Part shown: piece after piece, positions 34,594 to 42,337 of the stretch
How the letters are laid out: each line of letters opens with the position of its first letter
Position numbering within the stretch: the stretch's first letter is position 1
Source of the DNA: Frigoriflavimonas asaccharolytica
Lineage (GTDB): Bacteria > Bacteroidota > Bacteroidia > Flavobacteriales > Weeksellaceae
DNA: 64,000 bases
Direction of reading: 5' to 3'
NCBI RefSeq assembly: GCF_013294015.1
Contig: NZ_JABSNO010000001.1
Coordinates: forward strand, 124,001 to 188,000
Notes under the pieces: model-generated
Database searches by the model: none
Seen by the model: only the letters and a program-made list of their open reading frames with translations
What the model was told of the DNA's origin: nothing
Position numbers and translations under genes: made by a program

Positions 34594-35679
34594 CTACATA
34601 AATTGATCTCCGTTCTTTTGAACTTTCAGATCTTGGATATATTCTTTGATTAATTGATCATTTTCTTTCGGACAAATAAGCAGAGCATTGTCCGTATCTA
34701 CCACTATATAATCTTGCAGCCCATCTATTACAATTGCTTTATGTTTGTTTTGAACTCTTACAATTGTACCAGTAGAATTGTATTGCATTACGTATTTAGA
34801 CTTTATTGCGTTTGCATTATCGTCCTTTTCAGCATTTTCATATACGGAAGTCCAAGTTCCAAGATCGCTCCAACCCAAATCTGCAGGAATTACGAATACA
34901 TTTTTTGCTTTTTCTAAAATTCCATTATCTATAGAAATTTTCGCAACTTTCGGATAGATGCGGGCAATACAAGATGTTTCTCCCTCTTCGTTGTAGGTAC
35001 ATTCTTCAAATTCTTTGTGCATATCTGGCAAAAATTTTGAGAAAGCTTTTTGTACAGTTTTTAAATTCCAGATAAAAATTCCAGCGTTCCAAAGAAAATC
35101 TCCACTATCTAAAAAAGTTTGCGCAATTTCTAAACTAGGTTTCTCGGTGAAAGTTTTTACTTGAAAAATTTCTGTATCTTCTTTGTTAATATATTGAATA
35201 TAACCATATCCCGTATCTGGTCTGGTTGGTTCTATGCCAAGCGTAATCAAATAATCATTTTCCGCGGCCAATTGGAACCCAAAATCTACTTTACTCAAAA
35301 ACGCTTCTTCCTTCATTATCAAATGATCTGCTGGCAAAATAACGACATTTGCATTTGCATCTAGATTTGCAATTTTATTAGTCATATACAAAATACAAGC
35401 AGCAGTATTTTTCATCATCGGTTCTCCAACGATGTTTCCTGCCGGTATATTTGGCAATTGTTCTTGAGATAGTTGTATATACTCAACATTTGTGATTACA
35501 AATATTTGGCTATCTGGAATCAATTTGCTTATTCTATCATAGGTTTGCCGTATCATCGTTCTACCAGTACCTAGAATATCCTGAAATTGTTTTGGGAATT
35601 TTTGCGTGCTCATTGGCCAAAATCTACTTCCAATTCCACCTGCCATTATTACGCAGTAATTTTTTGATTTTGTAATCAT
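34594..35679 (-). CDS. manC: Mannose-1-phosphate guanylyltransferase
   Basis: The 361-residue nucleotidyltransferase has the signature MAGGIGSRFWPMSTQKFPKQF (about residues 12-32) and sugar-site motifs FTEKPSLEIAQTFLDSGDFLWN and PADLGWSDLGTW. It makes GDP-mannose for glycans. The C-terminal isomerase domain of bifunctional enzymes is absent, which is normal here. The ATG overlaps the sprT-like stop by one base, so it is the last gene of a tolC-sprT-manC operon. An unusual pairing for GDP-mannose synthesis. Confidence 0.93.
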   Translation of the reverse strand: MITKSKNYCVIMAGGIGSRFWPMSTQKFPKQFQDILGTGRTMIRQTYDRISKLIPDSQIFVITNVEYIQLSQEQLPNIPAGNIVGEPMMKNTAACILYMTNKIANLDANANVVILPADHLIMKEEAFLSKVDFGFQLAAENDYLITLGIEPTRPDTGYGYIQYINKEDTEIFQVKTFTEKPSLEIAQTFLDSGDFLWNAGIFIWNLKTVQKAFSKFLPDMHKEFEECTYNEEGETSCIARIYPKVAKISIDNGILEKAKNVFVIPADLGWSDLGTWTSVYENAEKDDNANAIKSKYVMQYNSTGTIVRVQNKHKAIVIDGLQDYIVVDTDNALLICPKENDQLIKEYIQDLKVQKNGDQFM

Positions 35680-36479
35680 TAACTTATTTTTTTTACTTTT
35701 ATTAATGGTGGAAATATATAAGATTTTCCATTTTGCTCACTAAGACAAAGATAATTAATTCTTCTCTTCTTTTCTAATTTGTAGTTGATATTATCATGTG
35801 AAAATTTATCTCCAATTACCAAATCTTGTACAAAAGCCAATTCACTTTTTTGCAAATTACCTGATTCTCCAATGGATGAAAATTCACTTTGTATTACCTT
35901 TTCAACTTTTACCAACGGACGAAAAATATATTCTTGCCCCGTTAATATTTTGGAGCAAAGAAAGTTTTTTCGTCTTTTACTTTGCAATTTATATTGAATT
36001 TCTCTGAAATGAAAAACCTCACCTATCTGCAAGTTCTCTATAAATGTTTCATTTTCTGATAAAAAATCAGGATAAAAATGCCTCTTTAATCCTGTACTTG
36101 CCGCAAAGTTTGCTTTTGGATTTATAGCATACTCCAAAATTAAATGTTGTACGTTTTCAGAATAGATAGAAATAGTTTCTAGCAAAAGCTTCCGAAATGT
36201 ATCTTTCCATTCTTTACCGTGTGGCGCTATTCTCCTTCCAAATCTTTCAAATGCTAAAAGATGAGCCATTTCATGCGTGAAAACGAAAAAGAAAAGTTCT
36301 GGTTGCAAATTATAATTAATGGTGATAATGAATTTATTATCCCCAACTTTTTGATAATCACCTAACTTTGAACTTCTATCCCTAGTAATTTTTATATGAA
36401 TGACGTACTTTCCAAACCAAGTTTTTATTGGTGGCAGAGCGTTTTCTGGAAGGTATTTTTCTAATATATCTAACTGCAT
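35679..36479 (-). CDS. SprT-like metalloprotease-domain protein with a duplicated C-terminal module
   Basis: The 266-residue protein has an N-terminal SprT-like domain with HEMAH (69-73) and a further ligand in PHGKEW (His87). This is followed by two copies of a 50-residue module, residues 146-195 and 216-265, that align without gaps at 24 identical positions. Shared motifs are YKL, KRR, NxLC and YIFxPLxKV. Each module has one Cys, so it is not a standard four-Cys zinc finger. SprT proteins act on DNA-protein crosslinks in eukaryotes; the bacterial role is unclear. It overlaps both operon neighbours by one base. Confidence 0.82.
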   Translation of the reverse strand: MQLDILEKYLPENALPPIKTWFGKYVIHIKITRDRSSKLGDYQKVGDNKFIITINYNLQPELFFFVFTHEMAHLLAFERFGRRIAPHGKEWKDTFRKLLLETISIYSENVQHLILEYAINPKANFAASTGLKRHFYPDFLSENETFIENLQIGEVFHFREIQYKLQSKRRKNFLCSKILTGQEYIFRPLVKVEKVIQSEFSSIGESGNLQKSELAFVQDLVIGDKFSHDNINYKLEKKRRINYLCLSEQNGKSYIFPPLIKVKKIS

Positions 36480-37828
36480 TACAAACTAAAAGGTATGCCT
36501 GCGTAGAAATTCATCAATTTTAAACTAAAAAGATAGTTGTATTTAGTTTGCGCTACAGAACCTTGCGCATTCGCTAAATTATTTCGGGCAATATTCACTT
36601 CGTAAATTGTACTTCTACCAGCTGCGTAGCTTTTTTCTGCAAAATCTAGGGATAGTCTACTGCTATTTTCTACTTCTAGCGCTGTTGTATAATTTTGATA
36701 ATTGCTTTCTGCATCAAATTGCGCTCGTTGTACATTTTGTAGAACAGTTTGCTTTTGTATTTCTAAATTATTTTTAGCTACATCTTCGTTTATTTTAGAT
36801 TGCTGCACTTGCAATCTCGTAATACCCTTATTAAAAATAGGAATACTTGCTGTTAAGCCTACTTGCTGTCCAAAATTGTCTTTATATTGTGTAAAAAATC
36901 CTCTTTCACTTGTTCCATTTCCAAAGGCGTCTACTCCACCGAAATTTGTAGTTAAAGAGTTGAAATAATTTGTGCCAAAACCAGCAGTCGCAGAAATAGA
37001 AGGCCAAAATGCAGTTTTAGTGATTTCGGTTTGCGCTTCTGCAGCGTGAATTCTATATTCTGCAGCTTTCAAAACTGGTTGAAACGCGAACACTGTTTCC
37101 AAAATATCTTCCGCAGATTGCAACGGTGGTGTAATTTCCGAATCTACTTGCACAGCAACCACATCAAAAGTTTTGTAATCTTCTAAACGTAACAATTGAG
37201 CTAAAGTGAAGATGCTTCTATCTGTATTTATTTTGGCATTGGTTACATTTTGCTTTTCTCTAGCAACAGTTGCTTCTGCTTCTGCTAAAATTGTGCGGGC
37301 TGTTGTACCAACGGTTGTGGTTATTTTCGCTCTGTTATATTGTTTTTGGGCATTATCCAAAGCACTATTAGCTATAATCTGTATTTCTTTGTTCAATAAT
37401 ATTTGTAGATATTGCTGTGCAACTTGTAAAGAAATATCATTTTTTATTTGTTCCAAATCTTGTTCATTGGCTTGCAAATCAAAATTACTTCTTTTGATGG
37501 TTTTATCTAATCTCCCATAATTAAAAAGCAACATGTTTGCTCCAATATTGGCATTATTACTGAAATTATCATTTCTTCTTGCTGTACCAAATACATCTAA
37601 ACCTTGACCAAAAGAGGAATTGGTATTAAAATTTCCCACAACGGAAGGAAGATATTCTCGCTTAGCAATTTCAAGATTATTTTGTTGAGTTTTGGTATTG
37701 TATTGTGAGCTAATAATTTGCAAGTTATTCTGTACAGCATAATCCACGGCTTCTCGCAAAGTCCATTGTTTTTGAGCTTGAATCTGAATTAATAAAAATC
37801 CTGATAGAAGAATCAGTAGTTTTTTCAT
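36479..37828 (-). CDS. TolC-family outer-membrane protein, operon with sprT-like and manC
   Basis: The 449-residue outer-membrane factor has a signal peptide (MKKLLILLSGFLLIQIQAQ) and two long helical hairpins (about residues 90-220 and 310-440) with TolC repeats such as AGRSTIYEVNIARNNLANAQ. It is the first gene of its transcript, but no adaptor or pump gene accompanies it here. Instead sprT-like and manC follow with TAATG overlaps. It must work with a pump encoded elsewhere or have an independent export role. Confidence 0.88.
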   Translation of the reverse strand: MKKLLILLSGFLLIQIQAQKQWTLREAVDYAVQNNLQIISSQYNTKTQQNNLEIAKREYLPSVVGNFNTNSSFGQGLDVFGTARRNDNFSNNANIGANMLLFNYGRLDKTIKRSNFDLQANEQDLEQIKNDISLQVAQQYLQILLNKEIQIIANSALDNAQKQYNRAKITTTVGTTARTILAEAEATVAREKQNVTNAKINTDRSIFTLAQLLRLEDYKTFDVVAVQVDSEITPPLQSAEDILETVFAFQPVLKAAEYRIHAAEAQTEITKTAFWPSISATAGFGTNYFNSLTTNFGGVDAFGNGTSERGFFTQYKDNFGQQVGLTASIPIFNKGITRLQVQQSKINEDVAKNNLEIQKQTVLQNVQRAQFDAESNYQNYTTALEVENSSRLSLDFAEKSYAAGRSTIYEVNIARNNLANAQGSVAQTKYNYLFSLKLMNFYAGIPFSL

Positions 37829-37926
37829 TGGAACGTTTAGAAATATTAGACGATTAATTTTATTAAAAGTTACAAAAATCTGATTTATTTAATGGAAAAT
37901 ATAAAAGTTTTACAGAATTTTGCTTT

Positions 37927-39165
37927 ATGACAAAAGAGAGATATAAAAAAGCTGTGGAATGGTTGTTTGTACAAAATCCAAATTATCAGGTACAAGGTTT
38001 AAAAGCTTATAAACCGGGACTAGATAATATAACAGCGCTTTGCAAATATTTTGGAAATCCACAGGATAAAATCAAAACTATCCATATTGGAGGCACAAAT
38101 GGAAAAGGATCTACATGCAATATGCTTGCTTCTATTCTGCAAGAATCTGGGCTTAAAGTTGGCTTATATACATCTCCGCATCTTATAGACTTCACAGAAA
38201 GGATAAAAATAAATGGCAAAAACGCTGATGAAGACTTTGTATATAATTTCATTTCAAAATTAAAAAATTTACCTGAGAATATTCGCCCCTCTTTTTTCGA
38301 ATTTACCACCATTATGGCATTTGAATATTTTTATCAAAATAAAGTTGATATTGCCATCATAGAGGTTGGTTTGGGCGGCAGATTAGATTCCACGAATATC
38401 ATTAATCCAATAATTAGCGCTATCACCAATGTAGATTTGGATCATCAAAACATTTTAGGAAATACCTTGGAAGAAATTTCTTTTGAAAAAGCAGGTATTA
38501 TAAAAAATAATATAACCGTTGTTTCTGGTGAAGAAAAACCATTGGTGAAAAACATTTTTATAAACAAAGCAAAAGAAATTGACGCTCCTTTTTTAGACGC
38601 CACAATTTTTGATATAAAGTTAAGCACGGATCTGAAAGGAAATTATCAGAAAAAAAATCTAAAAGTTGTTTTGGGTCTAGTACAACAATTGCAAATTTTA
38701 AATTTTGCAATATCAAATGAAAATATAGAGACTGGTCTATTGAATGTTCAGAACAACACCAATTTCATGGGAAGATGGCAACAAATTTCTGAAAACCCAC
38801 TGATAATTTGCGACACAGCTCACAATTTAGCAGGTATGGAGATTGTGCTATCTCAATTAAAAGAAATTGACAGACCAAAACATTTGCTTTTGGGTTTCGT
38901 AGAAGACAAAGAATTAGATGGTCTATTAAGAATTCTACCGAAGGAATATTTCTACTATTTCGTGAAACCAAACGTGGAACGCGGCAGAAATCCTGAAGAA
39001 TATGAAGTAGATTTAAAAAAATATAAAATAAATTACAAATTTTTTAAATCTGCAACAGAAGGATATCTATCTGTAAAACAATCTCTTAAAAAAGATGAAA
39101 TGCTTTTTTTTGGTGGAAGCAATTTTATTGTTGGAGAAATTTTGCAAAATATTTTGGAGATGTGA
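37927..39165 (+). CDS. folC: Folylpolyglutamate synthase / dihydrofolate synthase
   Basis: FolC adds glutamate to dihydropteroate and folates. The 412-residue Mur-ligase-type protein has the P-loop IGGTNGKGSTC (54-64), IIEVGLGGRLDSTN, VDLDHQNILGNTLEEIS and the C-terminal ICDTAHNLAGMEIV. All four motif groups are present, so it is intact. It is transcribed toward the tRNA-Val gene, whose promoter overlaps its last codons. Confidence 0.94.
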   Translation: MTKERYKKAVEWLFVQNPNYQVQGLKAYKPGLDNITALCKYFGNPQDKIKTIHIGGTNGKGSTCNMLASILQESGLKVGLYTSPHLIDFTERIKINGKNADEDFVYNFISKLKNLPENIRPSFFEFTTIMAFEYFYQNKVDIAIIEVGLGGRLDSTNIINPIISAITNVDLDHQNILGNTLEEISFEKAGIIKNNITVVSGEEKPLVKNIFINKAKEIDAPFLDATIFDIKLSTDLKGNYQKKNLKVVLGLVQQLQILNFAISNENIETGLLNVQNNTNFMGRWQQISENPLIICDTAHNLAGMEIVLSQLKEIDRPKHLLLGFVEDKELDGLLRILPKEYFYYFVKPNVERGRNPEEYEVDLKKYKINYKFFKSATEGYLSVKQSLKKDEMLFFGGSNFIVGEILQNILEM

Positions 39166-39183
39166 AATATTGCTGTATATTTG
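39153..39183 (+). promoter_or_regulatory. Promoter of tRNA-Val
   Basis: TTTG (39153-39156) and TATATTTG (39176-39183), with a 19-base spacer, match the Bacteroidota -33/-7 consensus. The predicted start is near 39190, 8 bases before the tRNA. The -33 part lies inside the end of folC. Confidence 0.7.
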
Positions 39184-39197
39184 CACCACGAAAAAAG

Positions 39198-39275
39198 GGG
39201 TTTTTAGCTCAGTTGGTTCAGAGCATCTCGTTTACACCGAGAGGGTCGGGGGTTCGAATCCCTCAAGACCCACCA
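39198..39275 (+). tRNA. tRNA-Val, anticodon TAC
   Basis: The acceptor arm GGGTTTT pairs with AAGACCC, and the D arm is GCTC...GAGC. The anticodon stem TCTCG/CGAGA holds the loop TTTACAC, giving anticodon TAC. The T arm is GGGGG/CCCTC around TTCGAAT. The CCA end is encoded (39273-39275). A promoter and a terminator bracket it, so it is a stand-alone tRNA gene. Confidence 0.95.
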
Positions 39276-39284
39276 TTTTTTACA

Positions 39285-39313
39285 AAATCTCACAGCAATG
39301 TGAGATTTTTTTT
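39285..39313 (+). terminator. tRNA-Val terminator
   Basis: AAATCTCACA pairs perfectly with TGTGAGATTT across a GCAA tetraloop, followed by a T-run, 9 bases after the tRNA. Confidence 0.85.
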
Positions 39314-39660
39314 GTTTACCCAGTTTTACACTTTTCATTCTTTTTTTACGCTCAAGAATTTTGAAAAATTTGTAATTGGAAGTAATCCCTAATTAAAGGA
39401 ATTTGTAGAAAGTCAATTGCAAAAGCGATGGATTGAGAAATATAAGTTTAAGAAGAATTAGACGCTTTAATTTAAGCGCTTATTCATGAGAAAAAAAAAT
39501 TGGTGAAGTAAAACTAGAAACAAATATTAAATTGGCTTCAGGTTGGTTAGATCAAGAGCAACCTGGTGTAAAATGGGAAGTGCTGTGGTTTTAATTTCTC
39601 AACACCCACAATCTTCTAAAATTTGAGAGCAATTCGAGATTTTTATTTGTTATAAAACTT
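39314..39660. other. Gene-poor stretch with a short coding remnant
   Basis: No intact gene is seen between the tRNA terminator and the glycosyltransferase stop. A plus-strand frame at 39490-39594 reads LASGWLDQEQPGVKWEVLWF before TAA; it has a protein-like composition but no start codon and a stop just upstream, so it looks like the 3' end of a decayed gene of unknown family. An imperfect palindrome (CGCTTTAATTTAAGCG) lies near 39463-39478. Confidence 0.45.
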
Positions 39661-40638
39661 TTAAGAAAGTGCTTTTTCAACTTTCTCTAAAATCTCTTGT
39701 ATTCTTATTTCATGCAAACAAGCCCAATCTCCACGATAGCATTCCTTATCGCCAAAAACAGAGCATGGTCTGCACGTTAAATCTTTTACCTGCACAACAT
39801 CTTCCAGTTTTTGTCCGTAACCGAGAAACCCCGCAAATGGATGTGTAGAGCCCCAAATTGAAACGCATCTTGTTCCCATCAAACTGGCGAGATGCATATT
39901 TGCAGAATCCATAGAAATCATTAATTTTAATTCAGAAATTAACTCCAGTTCTGCTTTTAAAGAAAGTTTACCTGCAACACTTTGAGAATTAGGAATCAGT
40001 TCTTCCCAATCTTTCAATATTTCAACTTCGCTTTCTCCTCCTCCAAAGAAATAGAGAGCATGATTTTCTGATAGTTTTTGGGCAAGTTCAAAAGATTTTT
40101 CTAGCGGAAGCATTTTACCAAAATGTTGAGCAAATGGGGCAATACCAATTCCAGCTTTTTGAGCACTTTTCGGTCTTAACAAATGCGATAACTCAAGATT
40201 AAGGCCCATGCTCCGAAAAACATCTGCATATCTTTCTACAGTACGTTTTAACTGTTTTTTATCTAAATTCCAAACATCAGTAAGTACAGCCTTTTCTTCT
40301 TTATCTTTATCAATCTTAAAAACAGAATAACCTTTTGATTTGAAGATTTTATTCAAAATTTTAGTTCGAATTACATCATGAAAATCTGCAATATGCGTCG
40401 GTTGGTACTTTGCAATGAGTTGATTTGCTAACTTCCTCATCCCGAAAAACCCTTTGTACTGATCTAAATCTACACCAACGAAATCTACATTTTCAATATC
40501 TGAAAACAGGTCTGAAAAATTCTCGCGAGAAACGATGATAATTTTCACCTCAGGATTCTGCTCCAGAAACTCTCTGAAGACGGGCGCCAACATTGCGACA
40601 TCTCCAAAAGCCGAAAATCGATATGCAAGTATGGTCAT
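39661..40638 (-). CDS. Glycosyltransferase family 9 (heptosyltransferase-like)
   Basis: The 325-residue protein, starting at the ATG that overlaps the sufE stop, has the GT9 layout. N-terminal YRFSAFGDVAMLAPVFREF is followed by a middle GIGIAPFAQHFGKMLPLEK and the nucleotide-sugar site MISMDSANMHLASLMGTRCV with WGSTHPFAGFLGYG. GT9 enzymes add heptose or related sugars to lipopolysaccharide cores. The final CRPCSVFGDKECYRGDWACL is a Cys-rich end seen in many members. A TTG just upstream is a less likely start. Confidence 0.88.
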   Translation of the reverse strand: MTILAYRFSAFGDVAMLAPVFREFLEQNPEVKIIIVSRENFSDLFSDIENVDFVGVDLDQYKGFFGMRKLANQLIAKYQPTHIADFHDVIRTKILNKIFKSKGYSVFKIDKDKEEKAVLTDVWNLDKKQLKRTVERYADVFRSMGLNLELSHLLRPKSAQKAGIGIAPFAQHFGKMLPLEKSFELAQKLSENHALYFFGGGESEVEILKDWEELIPNSQSVAGKLSLKAELELISELKLMISMDSANMHLASLMGTRCVSIWGSTHPFAGFLGYGQKLEDVVQVKDLTCRPCSVFGDKECYRGDWACLHEIRIQEILEKVEKALS

Positions 40639-41057
40639 CAAGATTTTAGTTGATAAGCAACAGCATAAAATTTTATTTGTTTCGTCATTGCCATCAAACC
40701 ATTGGCTCTAGAAGGCGAAAGAAATTCTTGCAAACCAATTTCTGAAATAAAATCAAAATCAGATTTTAAAATTTCGTCTGTAGAATGTCCGCTATATATA
40801 GAAACAAGAAGCGAAACGATGCCCTTTGGTAAAATACCATCAGAATCTGCGACAAAAAATAGTTTTCCATCTTTAAATTCAGAGTCAATCCAAACTTTAG
40901 ATTGGCAACCTTTTATAAGATTTGCATCGGTTTTCACTTCTTCAGAAAGTGGTGGTAATTGTTTGCCGAGATCTATGATGTACTCATATTTTTGCTCCCA
41001 ATCTTCCAAAAATGCAAATTCGCTTACTATTTCGTCTTGTTTTTCTTTAATCGTCAT
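40638..41057 (-). CDS. sufE: SufE-family sulfur-transfer protein
   Basis: SufE accepts sulfur from the cysteine desulfurase SufS and passes it to SufB. The 139-residue protein has the sulfur-accepting Cys51 in LIKGCQSKVW and the later SPSRANGLMAM motif. It is unlinked to the suf operon at 53.5-58.2 kb and sits with glycosyltransferases, overlapping the GT9 start by one base. No sufS gene is in the window. Confidence 0.9.
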   Translation of the reverse strand: MTIKEKQDEIVSEFAFLEDWEQKYEYIIDLGKQLPPLSEEVKTDANLIKGCQSKVWIDSEFKDGKLFFVADSDGILPKGIVSLLVSIYSGHSTDEILKSDFDFISEIGLQEFLSPSRANGLMAMTKQIKFYAVAYQLKS

Positions 41058-41081
41058 AGCACAAAGTTAAGAATTTTCCGA

Positions 41082-42179
41082 CTAAGAATTTTCTTTTACA
41101 ACTTTTTCAAAAAGTTCTTTTATTTTTAATTCTTCTTCTTCCCAGCACAATTTCTTTCCCGCATTTTCTAAATCCAGTTTGTAGTATTTTCTGCCATTTT
41201 TCAATACCGTTTCTATTTTTTCCGCAATATTTTTTGGTTCGTGATTTTCTACAATTTCTCCAACATTAAATTCATTTTTGATGCGCATCATTTCGGGGAA
41301 ATTAATCATCACCAAAGGAACTTTTGCCTGAATATAATCCGATACCTTATTGGGAAGAGAATAAAGATAACTTACTCCTCCATTTTCTTCCAGACTTAAA
41401 CCAACATCTGCGGTTTTAGTCACTTTTCGCATATCTTCGGGTAACATTTGCCCCAGAAACTGAACTTTTTTTTCTAGATTTTTACTCAAGACCAAACCCT
41501 CAAATTCCTTGCGTTTTGGGCCGTCTCCTATTATTTTGAAAACAACATTCTCCAAATATTTCATCGCTTCTATAGCTTGTGGCAAACCACGTGATTGATT
41601 AATAACACCTTGATAAAGAATAACTTTAGGCCTATTTTCTGGAAATACTATATCATCAATAATTCTTTTTGGAATATTTCTAACAACAATTGGTTTTATT
41701 TGATACTTTTCTTGAAACCATTCGGAATAACTTTCGCTTTCCGTCATCATATATTTAATTTTCGGCAAATATTTTCTTTCTAATAAACGCCAAATTTTTT
41801 GTGTAAATCTTCCCTGTATTGCTGGCATTTCCGTAAAAATTTCGTGGCTATCAAATACTAAAGGAATATTTAATTTTTTGGAAACGAGGAAATTTGGAAC
41901 TAATATATCTAGATCATTCGCCAGAAGAATCGTTTTTTTATCAGCAGATTTTAATAAATATTTGTAAAGTTTTACGTTAAATTCTAAGTAAGCTGTTTTT
42001 AAAGATGTAGATTTTAAGGAAAGCCTTTTCGTAGGATAATCTCTCTTCAAAAACGGCAATCCATTCCAATTGTTGCCAACCAATTCTACTTGATAACCAT
42101 GATCCATTAATGTTTTGCAAACCTTTTCTACACGCTGATCCGTAGATAGATTATTAAAAACACTTACTAAAACTTTCAT
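41082..42179 (-). CDS. Glycosyltransferase family 4 protein
   Basis: The 365-residue GT-B enzyme has an N-terminal Rossmann half (KVLVSVFNNLSTDQRVEKVC) and a C-terminal half with VILYQGVINQSRGLPQAIEA, FKIIGDGPKRKEF and the donor-site YSLPNKVSDYIQAKVPLVM. It probably transfers a sugar for envelope glycans. It lies 24 bases upstream of sufE on the same strand, making a three-gene group with sufE and the GT9 gene. Confidence 0.88.
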   Translation of the reverse strand: MKVLVSVFNNLSTDQRVEKVCKTLMDHGYQVELVGNNWNGLPFLKRDYPTKRLSLKSTSLKTAYLEFNVKLYKYLLKSADKKTILLANDLDILVPNFLVSKKLNIPLVFDSHEIFTEMPAIQGRFTQKIWRLLERKYLPKIKYMMTESESYSEWFQEKYQIKPIVVRNIPKRIIDDIVFPENRPKVILYQGVINQSRGLPQAIEAMKYLENVVFKIIGDGPKRKEFEGLVLSKNLEKKVQFLGQMLPEDMRKVTKTADVGLSLEENGGVSYLYSLPNKVSDYIQAKVPLVMINFPEMMRIKNEFNVGEIVENHEPKNIAEKIETVLKNGRKYYKLDLENAGKKLCWEEEELKIKELFEKVVKENS

Positions 42180-42337
42180 AAATAAAATTTAAAAATATTA
42201 TTTTAATTGTTCACAAATTTACAATTAAAGTTTTCTGCCAGAACGTCATTATTTCTTTTTTGGTAAAGTATTTGTTAAATTATCTGTAGATAAGGATAAA
42301 AAACTTACCTTTATCTTAATAACGAGACTTTTTTAAT

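Noticed and set aside
39095-39364. Open frame crossing the tRNA-Val gene
   Set aside because: The frame covers the tRNA and its terminator; a protein gene here is not credible.
39198-39660. Integrated element attached to tRNA-Val
   Set aside because: No second copy of the tRNA 3' end and no integrase are visible.
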